A stretch of 41,983 nucleotides of DNA, taken from assembly GCA_964432875.1 (NCBI GenBank), contig CAYSPJ010000039.1, forward strand, positions 1-41,983, written 5' to 3'. Shown here one piece after another: positions 10,750-18,579 of this stretch (within the stretch, counting starts at the first letter, position 1; each line of letters begins with the position of its first letter). The position numbers were made by a program, and so were the translations under genes. Source of the DNA: JACJYE01 sp964432875. Its GTDB lineage: Bacteria > Bacteroidota > Bacteroidia > Chitinophagales > Saprospiraceae. The notes beneath the pieces are model-generated. The model searched no databases. It was not told where the DNA came from and saw only the letters and a program-made list of their open reading frames with translations.

Positions 10750-11841
10750 TCAATTGGCTTTGATGATGAAATTCATAGTCGTATAAGGCTGTAAATTGTT
10801 GTGCGGACTACCTCCGCCCTGACTCGGAATGACGTGCGTATGCTCTCCTGCAAATTGGGTATTCTGAAGGCTATCAAAATCAAAGGATCCGTCTGCACCA
10901 GGTGAAAGCGATAAGGCGCCCCCTGCACTAGTTACGAAGCCTCTCGTTCCATAAGCATGATTGTGGTCGCCTTGCGAATTCGTTGCGCCCCCATGATTGT
11001 GCGCTGGCATTTCCGCAATGGTCAGGGTATGCGTCTTTGCGCCTCCGATTTGGCCCAGCGCAGCAAATTCTGTTTGGTTGGCATCTCTTCCTATGGGGCC
11101 GCGGCCGCGCAAGTCGGGCACCCTAAAGCGGTTGGGCTCTGAGCCGTAGGTCGTCCCAATCACCGCGAACAGTTCGGAGTAGAGGTTGACATCATAGGAG
11201 CCCCCGTCACACAACAACCAGCCGGCAGGCAGGCTACCCGCTGGCCCGGAATAAGGCGCTATCGCTCCGATCGGCGTCCCAAATTGACCGGCGTTTAAGA
11301 TATTGTTAGCCACATCGGCTAATGCCGCACTGTTGGCGCGGCCTGCGCTTTGGGCATGCTGCGCGTAGGGCACGCTCAACAATTGTGTCGTTTGGCTGAT
11401 GGTATAGTTCGTCCCTCCCGAAGGGTCGATCGCCTGCTCCACGAAGTAGGGGCCTAAACCCCAATTGATGGCTGAGAGGCTGCCATTTTGCACGGCCCCT
11501 CCCCCTATTTCAAAGCTCAACAAACCAACGGCATCGGTAGTGAGGGCATGCTGCTCTCGATAGAGGTTGGCACCGTTGGGCCCGCCTTGCAAAATGGTGA
11601 TTTGCACTCCCATTGCTTGGTTTACGATCAAGTTGTTGTCCAAGTCGCGCACCACCGATTGGTGCCTGATTCGTTCTGGCGCTTGACCCCAAGCCATGCC
11701 GCATACGAGCAGAGCGGCAAGCAGACTAAGCACTAGCCTCCATTGATAGAAGGAAGCAAAGCCCTTAAGAGGCTTATGAGCGAGCAGCAAGTAAGGAGTA
11801 ATATATTTTGGACGCAGACGGTCAGTATAGAAATTTCCCAT
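10750..11841 (-). CDS. Secreted phage-tail-collar-domain protein, copy 2 of 3
   Basis: 363 residues, ATG start, with the same architecture as its two neighbours: signal peptide (RLVLSLLAALLVCGMAWGQA), N-terminal module starting PERIRHQSVVRD, linker, then collar domain with GWLLCDGGSYDV, VPDLRGRGPIGRDA and AHNHGG, ending FIIKAN. The H-x-H motifs are at 281/283, 293/295 and 334/336. By eye it is much closer to copy 1 than to copy 3, so this pair is the younger duplication. Differences from copy 1 concentrate in the linker after YAQHAQSA and in the loop between GTRGF and the last H-x-H motif. The gap to copy 1 is 71 bp and is itself related to the gap between copies 2 and 3, showing that the duplicated unit was gene plus spacer. 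Ligand unknown. Confidence 0.85.
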   Translation of the reverse strand: MGNFYTDRLRPKYITPYLLLAHKPLKGFASFYQWRLVLSLLAALLVCGMAWGQAPERIRHQSVVRDLDNNLIVNQAMGVQITILQGGPNGANLYREQHALTTDAVGLLSFEIGGGAVQNGSLSAINWGLGPYFVEQAIDPSGGTNYTISQTTQLLSVPYAQHAQSAGRANSAALADVANNILNAGQFGTPIGAIAPYSGPAGSLPAGWLLCDGGSYDVNLYSELFAVIGTTYGSEPNRFRVPDLRGRGPIGRDANQTEFAALGQIGGAKTHTLTIAEMPAHNHGGATNSQGDHNHAYGTRGFVTSAGGALSLSPGADGSFDFDSLQNTQFAGEHTHVIPSQGGGSPHNNLQPYTTMNFIIKAN

Positions 11842-11911
11842 AAGGCACTACGATTATTTTGTGGTAAAGTCAATTTCAAACCTGGCCTCTAAACCAGGAG
11901 CTTGGTCAGGC

Positions 11912-12991
11912 TCAATTCGCCTTGATGATGTAATGCATAGTCAAATAAGGCTGCAGGTTGTTGTGAGCGCCACTGCCTCCTTGGGAGCTGATGGTATGCG
12001 AATGCGCCCCTGTTGTAAAAGTGAACTGGAAAGGAGTATTATTGGAGCCATCTCCTCCTGGATTGGTGTTCACCCCAGCCAAAACCATATCAGTAAAAAA
12101 ACCCCTTGTACCTACATTATGCTGATGTTCGCCCGCCGCTACAGTGTTTCCATGGTTGTGCGGAGGCAGTTCATTGAGCGTCAAGGTGTGGGTCTTGCTC
12201 CCTCCGGTTTGCCCCAAGGCAGCGAACTCGGTTTGGCCGGCGTCTCGCCCCATGGGCCCTCGTCCGCGCAAATCCGGCACCCTGAACTGCCCGGGCGCCG
12301 AACCATAAGTGGTGCCGATCAGGTTGAATAGTGCCGGGTAGGTAGTCACATCGTGGGCAGCGCCATCACAAAGCAGCCACCCAGGAGGCACTGTCGCATC
12401 ATTTCCTCCGAATAGGAGCACCGTACCTACTGATAGCCCCAATAGCCCAGCGTTAGAGACTGCAGTAGCCGTATCCGCGATAGCTACCTGGGCCGCTCGG
12501 TCCACCCTTCGGGCATACAGCGCATACGGCACGCTCAGCAACTCGGTGGTGCTCGTCAAGCTGTAGTTGGTCCCCCCCGCCAGATCAATGGCCTGCTCCA
12601 CGAAATAAGGGCCTGCCTCCCAATTGATGGCCGCTAAACTGCCATTCTGCACGCTGCCCGCCCCGATCTGCAGCGTGACCAAGCCAGCCGCATCCGTCGT
12701 GGGGGCATGGCGCTCCCGATAGACATTAGCGCCGACAGGCGAGCCTTGCAGAATGGTGACGCGCACCCCTATTTGCGTATTGGTTATCAAATCGTTGTTG
12801 CCGTCGCGCACTACCGCTTGGTAGCTGATGCGATCCGGAGCTTGAGCCCATGCCGCGCTACCGATCAACACCGTAGCCAAACTCAAAGCGATGCAACGTA
12901 TGATTTGGGGGAAACCTGAAACCCGCTTGGCGGAAGCAGCATAGTCGAAAAGGATTGCCGCTTGCCAGCAGCCATTGTCGAAGTTCTTCAT
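11912..12991 (-). CDS. Secreted phage-tail-collar-domain protein, copy 3 of 3
   Basis: 359 residues, ATG start. It is the first gene of the tandem set in transcription order. The signal region is longer in its n-part (MKNFDNGCWQAAILFDY..., hydrophobic core CIALSLATVLIGSAAWA). The N-terminal module reads PDRISYQAVVRDGNNDL and the collar domain contains GWLLCDGAAHDV and VPDLRGRGPMGRDA. H-x-H motifs are at 278/280, 289/291 and 330/332, and the protein ends HNNLQPYLTMHYIIKAN. It is the most diverged of the three, especially in the linker (residues ~165-190) and in the loop after GTRGFF. An imperfect -7-like box (TATATTTTG, minus strand 13101-13093) lies ~100 bp upstream and could drive the whole set. 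Function inferred as extracellular binding; no direct evidence for a partner. Confidence 0.85.
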   Translation of the reverse strand: MKNFDNGCWQAAILFDYAASAKRVSGFPQIIRCIALSLATVLIGSAAWAQAPDRISYQAVVRDGNNDLITNTQIGVRVTILQGSPVGANVYRERHAPTTDAAGLVTLQIGAGSVQNGSLAAINWEAGPYFVEQAIDLAGGTNYSLTSTTELLSVPYALYARRVDRAAQVAIADTATAVSNAGLLGLSVGTVLLFGGNDATVPPGWLLCDGAAHDVTTYPALFNLIGTTYGSAPGQFRVPDLRGRGPMGRDAGQTEFAALGQTGGSKTHTLTLNELPPHNHGNTVAAGEHQHNVGTRGFFTDMVLAGVNTNPGGDGSNNTPFQFTFTTGAHSHTISSQGGSGAHNNLQPYLTMHYIIKAN

Positions 12992-13521
12992 GAGATAATC
13001 CGATTGATTTGTTATTAGGCCAATTCAAAAAAAAGACCTTACCAATGGGCACACCCCCTATGAAATTACCAAGCTCTACGCTGACCCTCTGGCAAAATAT
13101 ATCCTAAAGCAAATAGGAAATTCACCAGGCAGAGAGATGAATCAAGCCTGACAAGTGTGTTTTGAAATGCTACAATAAGAAGGAAGCAACAATATATCGC
13201 TGCAAAGATAAATTGTTTTTTAAAAAAACCAAGCGCCTACGCTTTTATTTTGGCTTGCTGCTATTGATCGCTCAGCTCTCCTGCTGCCGGCCTGCTGGCG
13301 GACGCAGTCTGGTTCCTCGGCCACCAATCCCTCGCGGGCTAAGTTTCTAAAGATAAAGCCGCCGCCATTTTACCGCCAGGATTTCAGCACGCGATATGGG
13401 ATTTCCCTGCCTGGGCAAGGTGGCGCGGCTAGGTCTCCCGTTTGCCCGGCGAAAGGAAATTTGCAGTTTATTTTTATCCTTGCGCGCAGTATTGTATCTT
13501 GCCAGCCTTGATGTTTTGCTT
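12992..13521. other. 530-bp divergent intergenic region
   Basis: This separates the minus-strand collar genes from the plus-strand PKD protein gene and should hold both promoters. Parts of it (roughly 13140-13260) are clearly richer in A/T than the surrounding genes. On the minus strand there is an imperfect Bacteroidota -7-like element (TATATTTTG, 13101-13093) with no convincing -33 element. On the plus strand I see only weak TTG-containing candidates. A 62-codon open frame at 13162-13350 has no recognisable features and I do not call it. Confidence 0.5.
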
Positions 13522-16500
13522 ATGAAAACCAGAGTGCTGAAAAGGCTATTCGTTGCTTTCGCCCTAATGTTGCCGCTGGCCGGCAAGGCTACCCATATCG
13601 TCGGTGGCGAGATGAATTATACCTGCCTGGGCAATGATCAATACGAGATCACGCTGACGATTTTTCGGGATTGCTTCTACGGCAATCCCCTGGCCTGGTT
13701 TGACAACCCGGCTTCCATCGGCATTTTCAATGCCAACAACCAGCTGCTCCAGCAAGTGCTCCTGCCTTTAATGAATAACGACACCCTCAACCCGGTACTG
13801 ACCAGCGAATGCCTGGTAGTGCCGCCTAGCGTGTGCGTGCATACCACCACATACCGCACCGTCGTCATCTTGCCCCCCATCGCCGGAGGATACCAGTTGG
13901 CTTACCAGCGCTGCTGCCGCAACCAGACCATTGCCAATATCATTGACCCTCTGGACACTGGCGCCACCTATGGCGTGAATATCTCTGAGCAAGCCCTGCT
14001 GGAGTGCAATAGCAATCCTAAATTTCAACGATGGCCACCTATATATATCTGTGTCAACGAGCCCATCGTCTTTGACCAATCGGCTATTGACCAGGATGGG
14101 GACTCCATCGTTTACCGCTTGTGTACGCCGCTGACCGGGGCGACTCCTTTCGTGCCGATGCCACAGCCGCCCAACAACCCGCCCTACCAGCCAGTGAGTT
14201 GGGTGAGCCCGCCTTATGGCGTCAACAACATGCTCAATGGCATGCCCGGGGGCGTCCCGCTGCAAATCGATCCGCAAACGGGCCTGCTCACCGGCTTGCC
14301 CAATACTATCGGGCAGTTTGTGGTGGGCATCTGCCTGGAAGAATACCGCAACGGCGAGCTCATCTCCACTACTCGCCGCGATTTTCAGTACAACGTGGGC
14401 TTGTGTGGAGAAGCTGCCGCGGCTTTTGCCGCCCCGGAGGTGCAATGCGAGAGCCTCACCGTCTTTTTCCAAAACGCTAGCCAGGGTTCCAGCAACTTCA
14501 TCTGGAATTTTGGGGACCCTGGCACGCCGACTAATATTTCTACCCTGACCAATCCCGTACACACTTTTTCCGATACGGGGCTGTATACCATCACGCTCAT
14601 CGCCGGGCCAGGCAGCCCTTGCGAGGATACTGCCATCCAGCAGGTTTACCTGCAATACAACTCGCTCTTCCCCGATTTTGAATATGCTTTTGCTTCCTGC
14701 TCCGACTCCCTGCTCATCCAGGTGACGGACTTGACTCAAGATACTTTCTCAACGGTGACATCCTGGCTTTGGGAGTTGTCGCCATCCGGTCAAACTTCCA
14801 CTGCCCTCAATCCCAGCTTTGCTTTGTTTTCCAGCGGCGACTATACGCTCAGCCTCACCGTGCAGGCGGCCAACGGCTGCGAGAAAACCATCAGCAAACC
14901 CATCAGCGCCAGCCTGATTGATGATGTGCTCACCAGCGGCACGGTGGGCGCTTGCCAGGGCGAAGGCGTATTCCTCAACCCTGGCTTCAACCCTGGCTAT
15001 ATCTATACCTGGGCCCCTGGGGAAGGCCTGGGCGATCTAAACGAGCCCAACCCCTTTGTCATGCCGCAGCAGACTACAGTTTACACGGTGTCTATCACCG
15101 ACGGCAGCGGCTTTTGCGCGGTAGAGCGCACCATCACCGTGCTGATACCCGAGCCAGTAATGGCCCTGGCACCACCAGATACCGCAGTATGCAGCCAGCA
15201 GTTCCTACTCCAGGGCAGCAGCAATACGGGCCTCACCTTTACCTGGGCCGCCGACCCCGGCTTCAGCAATGTGCTCAGCCAATCCAACACTTTGCTCATC
15301 AACCCGATGGGAGAAGCGCGCTATTACCTACGGGTGGAAGACGAGTTTGGCTGTAGCGCCATTGATTCCGTCGTGGTTATCGGCAATGCAGTAGATATCC
15401 TCATGGCTTCCCAGCAAGCCATCTGCCCTGGCAACTTCGGCGCGGTCTCTGCCGTCAATATCGACCCGGCAGATGTGCTGGCTTTCCAGTGGTCGCCGCA
15501 AAACCTGATCATTGCTGGCCAGACCTCAAGCACGGCTTTTGCCTGGTTGACCTCACCTGGTGCATATACCTTCGTCGTTGAGGCACAAAACCAACATGGC
15601 TGTACCGCTATTGACAGCACGGTGCTGGTGATGATCGATACCAGCTCGCAGGCCGCTTTTTTGTCGAGCATACAGTGCAGTAGTTACGAAATCAGCTTTG
15701 CCAGCAGCAGTGTGAATGCTCCTTTTTACCGCTGGCATTTTGGCGACCCGGCCAATCCCGGGGCCAGCGCCCAAGGGGCTACGGCAACTTATACTTACCC
15801 CGGCCCGGGCGTTTATCAAGTGTTGGTTACCATGAGCAGCTTCATCCCCTGCCAGGATACGCTGCAACTGGAAGTAGTCGTGTCGGAACCGCAAATCACC
15901 CCTGCCTTTTCCTGGGAAGTCAGCCAATGCTCGGATTCGATTACCCTGCAATTCTTCGACCAATCGACCAATGCGCAGAGCGATATCCTAAGCTGGCATT
16001 GGGATTTTGGCAACGTCCAATCTGCTACCGCCCAAAACCCCCAGCTCACCCTTTACGAACCGGGTTTGCTGCCGGTACGCCTGTTGATCACCTCCAGCGA
16101 TGGCTGCCTGGACAGCATCATCCAGCAAGTACCGATCAACCTCATCCAGGTCAATATCCCCGATAGCGTCATTGTCTGCCCCGGACAAGCCGCTTTCCTC
16201 AACCCCAACCCGGATTTAACGCTGACCTATAGCTGGTCGCCCGCCGATTTGCTAGCAGACGCCACCCTTGCCAATCCCTCCGTTTTACTGGCTGCGCCCC
16301 AATCGTTTATGGTCACTGTAACTGATGCCAGCGGGCAATGCGAGCTGGTGCGGCAGGTATATGCCGATTTGGCGCCCCCCATCGAATATAGCATGGCACG
16401 AGATACGCATAGCTGCGGAGAAGATTTCCTGCTCTATGCCGATAGCCCCCAACCCGTGGGCTACGCCTGGTCGTTAAGCGCTGATTTCAGTAGCCTGTTG

Positions 16501-17379
16501 AGCTCGGAGCCAGAGGTTTTGGTGCCGGCTGGTACGGGCGAGCGTTTCTACTTGCGGCTTGAGGATGAATTTGGATGCCGCATCGTAGACAGCGTGCTGG
16601 TCAATGACGGGCGCATCCTGGTGTTTTTGCCAGAAACCCAATCGATCTGCCAGGGTGATACTGCCCGCCTGGAAGTCATCAACATCGCTGGAGGAGCATT
16701 GGATTTCGCCTGGGCCCCAGCAGCGGCTATCCTGGAAGGAGCGGGCACCAACAGCGTACTGGTCAACCCTCTGCTCGACCAGGTATTTAGCGTGCAAATC
16801 AGCAATGTGTTTGGCTGCAGCCTGCTGGAAACGACCCGGGTGCTAGTAGATGACCTCGTGCCTCCCCTTGAGGTTTCCGCCACACCTGACACTCTGTTCA
16901 GCCCAGGCGATGTGCAACTCTTGGCCACTTTTGACCCCAACTATACCTACACCTGGCAGCCTGCCCGGGGGCTCAGCAATAGCTCAATCTTCAACCCTAT
17001 TGCCCGGGTGGATAGCACGACCAGCTTCCGCGTACTAATCGTGGATAGGAATGGCTGCCGCAACGAAGCCATCATCACCATCCTGCTCTTTACCGAATGT
17101 ATTGAGCCTTTCATTTATGTGCCCAATGCTTTCACCCCCAATGGCGATGGCCTAAACGACATCCTCTACGTGTATGGCAACACCATCGACGAGCTATATT
17201 TTGCCGTCTATGACCGCTGGGGCGAGAAGGTCTTTGATTCCAACCGCCAATCGGTCGGCTGGGATGGCACCTACAAAAACCAGGAGCTGCCACCGGATGT
17301 TTATGGCTACTACCTGGAAGCTCGCTGCTTCAATGGGGAGTCATTTTTTAAAAAGGGCAATATCAGCCTGATCCGTTGA
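13522..17379 (+). CDS. PKD-domain surface protein with gliding-motility-type (T9SS) C-terminal domain
   Basis: 1,285 residues from the ATG at 13522. The frame is open further upstream to 13396, but only the start at 13522 begins directly with a signal peptide (MKTRVLKRLFVAFALMLPLAGKA). The N-terminal part (THIVGGEMNYTCLGND..., GGYQLAYQRCCRN) is the common first module of Bacteroidota gliding-type exoproteins. At least four PKD-like beta domains follow, seen in FIWNFGDPG...DTGLYTITL, SWLWELSPS...SGDYTLSL, FYRWHFGDPA...GPGVYQVLV and SWHWDFGNV...EPGLLPVRL. The last ~90 residues match the gliding-motility-associated C-terminal domain (CHU_C type): YVPNAFTPNGDGLND, FAVYDRWGEKVF, VGWDGTYKN, PDVYGYY. 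This domain type directs T9SS secretion. The specific role is unknown, probably adhesion or gliding surface. The secreted peptidase gene follows after 39 bp. Confidence 0.9.
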   Translation: MKTRVLKRLFVAFALMLPLAGKATHIVGGEMNYTCLGNDQYEITLTIFRDCFYGNPLAWFDNPASIGIFNANNQLLQQVLLPLMNNDTLNPVLTSECLVVPPSVCVHTTTYRTVVILPPIAGGYQLAYQRCCRNQTIANIIDPLDTGATYGVNISEQALLECNSNPKFQRWPPIYICVNEPIVFDQSAIDQDGDSIVYRLCTPLTGATPFVPMPQPPNNPPYQPVSWVSPPYGVNNMLNGMPGGVPLQIDPQTGLLTGLPNTIGQFVVGICLEEYRNGELISTTRRDFQYNVGLCGEAAAAFAAPEVQCESLTVFFQNASQGSSNFIWNFGDPGTPTNISTLTNPVHTFSDTGLYTITLIAGPGSPCEDTAIQQVYLQYNSLFPDFEYAFASCSDSLLIQVTDLTQDTFSTVTSWLWELSPSGQTSTALNPSFALFSSGDYTLSLTVQAANGCEKTISKPISASLIDDVLTSGTVGACQGEGVFLNPGFNPGYIYTWAPGEGLGDLNEPNPFVMPQQTTVYTVSITDGSGFCAVERTITVLIPEPVMALAPPDTAVCSQQFLLQGSSNTGLTFTWAADPGFSNVLSQSNTLLINPMGEARYYLRVEDEFGCSAIDSVVVIGNAVDILMASQQAICPGNFGAVSAVNIDPADVLAFQWSPQNLIIAGQTSSTAFAWLTSPGAYTFVVEAQNQHGCTAIDSTVLVMIDTSSQAAFLSSIQCSSYEISFASSSVNAPFYRWHFGDPANPGASAQGATATYTYPGPGVYQVLVTMSSFIPCQDTLQLEVVVSEPQITPAFSWEVSQCSDSITLQFFDQSTNAQSDILSWHWDFGNVQSATAQNPQLTLYEPGLLPVRLLITSSDGCLDSIIQQVPINLIQVNIPDSVIVCPGQAAFLNPNPDLTLTYSWSPADLLADATLANPSVLLAAPQSFMVTVTDASGQCELVRQVYADLAPPIEYSMARDTHSCGEDFLLYADSPQPVGYAWSLSADFSSLLSSEPEVLVPAGTGERFYLRLEDEFGCRIVDSVLVNDGRILVFLPETQSICQGDTARLEVINIAGGALDFAWAPAAAILEGAGTNSVLVNPLLDQVFSVQISNVFGCSLLETTRVLVDDLVPPLEVSATPDTLFSPGDVQLLATFDPNYTYTWQPARGLSNSSIFNPIARVDSTTSFRVLIVDRNGCRNEAIITILLFTECIEPFIYVPNAFTPNGDGLNDILYVYGNTIDELYFAVYDRWGEKVFDSNRQSVGWDGTYKNQELPPDVYGYYLEARCFNGESFFKKGNISLIR

Positions 17380-17418
17380 CACATTAGATTTTAGCGCTTC
17401 ATCAATCAATGCCTGACC

Positions 17419-18519
17419 ATGAAAATAAAACATTTCCTACTCTATGGGATCGTATTGCTCAGCCTGCCGCTGCTGGGGCAATACAACTTTACTATTGAAA
17501 AACAACTGCCCTGCAGTGCCATCAAGGATCAACAAAACACGGGGACTTGCTGGAGCTATACCACTATTTCCTTCCTGGAGTCGGAACTGCTGCGCCTGGG
17601 CAAGCCCCAGGTCGAGCTCTCGGAAATGTACATGGTGCGCACGATATACCAAGACAAAGCGCGCAACTACATCCTGCGGCAGGGCAAGGCCAATTTCAGC
17701 CAGGGTGCCCTAAGCCATGACGTGATGCGCGCCTGGCGCATGGCCGGAGCAATACCGCAAGATGCTTATACCGGCAAATTGCCCGGCGCAAAAATCCACG
17801 ACCACAGTGAAATGGAGGCCGTGCTCAAGGGCGTACTGGATGCCGTGCTGGCCAGCAAAAAACCAAGCCAGAAGTGGATGGCGGCATTCCGCGGCGTGTT
17901 GGATAGCTATATGGGCGCAACACCCGAGCGTTTCATTTTTCAGCGCAGAGAGCTTACGCCTGAGAGCTTCGCCACCAGCTTGGGCATCAACCCGGATGAC
18001 TACCTGACTTTCACCTCTTTTTCTCACCATCCCTTCTACCGTACATTCGTGCTGGAGATACCCGATAATTACTCCAACGGGCTGTACTACAACTTGCCGC
18101 TGAATGAGCTGCAGGCCCTGGCCGTACATGCCCTGAGCAACGGCTACAGCATCGCCTGGGACGGGGATGTGAGCGAAAAAGGCTTCAGCGCGGGCCACGG
18201 CCTGGCGATCTTACCCGCCGAGCCGAAGGCCGAGGGGATATTCGATGCCCCGGTAAAAGAGCTGGCCGTTGACCAGGCCAACCGCCAAGAGGCTTTTGAG
18301 CACTACGCCACTACCGACGACCATCTCATGCACCTCACCGGCCTGGCTAGCGGGCCGAATAATACGCGCTACTACCTGGTAAAAAACTCCTGGGGGCCCA
18401 TCGGGCCTCATCAGGGCTACCTCTACATGTCGGAGCCTTACTTTTTGATGAAGACGGTGGGCATTATGGTCCACAAAGATGCGGTGCCCAAAGAGATTGC
18501 GCGCAAATGTGGGTTATAA
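17419..18519 (+). CDS. Secreted C1-family cysteine peptidase (bleomycin hydrolase/PepC-like)
   Basis: 366 residues, ATG start. An N-terminal signal peptide (MKIKHFLLYGIVLLSLPLLG) places it outside the cytoplasm, unlike classical bleomycin hydrolases. The papain-like catalytic residues are all visible. Gln38 and Cys44 lie in Q-Q-N-T-G-T-C-W-S-Y; His302 in DDHLMHLTGL; Asn323 in YYLVKNSWGPIGPHQGYLYM. The order and the long insertion between Cys and His fit the C1B (bleomycin hydrolase/aminopeptidase C) branch, though it is shorter than the usual ~450 residues. No sorting tail is seen, so it is probably periplasmic or carried by the general secretory route. It follows the PKD surface protein by 39 bp and is likely co-transcribed. 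It could trim exported proteins, but that is inference. Confidence 0.88.
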   Translation: MKIKHFLLYGIVLLSLPLLGQYNFTIEKQLPCSAIKDQQNTGTCWSYTTISFLESELLRLGKPQVELSEMYMVRTIYQDKARNYILRQGKANFSQGALSHDVMRAWRMAGAIPQDAYTGKLPGAKIHDHSEMEAVLKGVLDAVLASKKPSQKWMAAFRGVLDSYMGATPERFIFQRRELTPESFATSLGINPDDYLTFTSFSHHPFYRTFVLEIPDNYSNGLYYNLPLNELQALAVHALSNGYSIAWDGDVSEKGFSAGHGLAILPAEPKAEGIFDAPVKELAVDQANRQEAFEHYATTDDHLMHLTGLASGPNNTRYYLVKNSWGPIGPHQGYLYMSEPYFLMKTVGIMVHKDAVPKEIARKCGL

Positions 18520-18579
18520 GGCAGTTCGCTTTCCATCATGCCTTGATCCGCACGACATAAGCCCCTTCATCATTGCCCG

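Larger units (their letters stand above)
9587..12991 (-). repeat. Tandem gene triplication (about 1.15-kb units)
   Basis: The three collar genes start 1,163 and 1,150 bp apart, so the period is nearly constant. The spacers at 10679-10749 and 11842-11911 are visibly related (shared TTATTTTGTG, AAGTCAATTT-like and GCTTGGnCAGGCTCAATT segments). The unit of duplication was therefore the gene plus its downstream spacer. Long near-identical stretches between copies 1 and 2 (for example the coding region for GGAKTHTLTIAEMPAHNHGG) could support recombination or gene conversion. Confidence 0.85.

Noticed and set aside
9587..12991. Prophage or contractile injection system remnant
   Set aside because: Only the collar domain is phage-like. 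All three proteins have signal peptides and a Bacteroidota secreted N-terminal module, and no sheath, tube, baseplate or capsid gene is present.
13162..13350. 62-codon plus-strand open frame in the divergent intergenic region
   Set aside because: No signal for coding beyond a hydrophobic stretch, and the composition is that of the AT-rich intergenic region.
13768..14739. Minus-strand open frame of 323 codons
   Set aside because: Antisense to the PKD/gliding-type protein, whose domains are clear on the plus strand.
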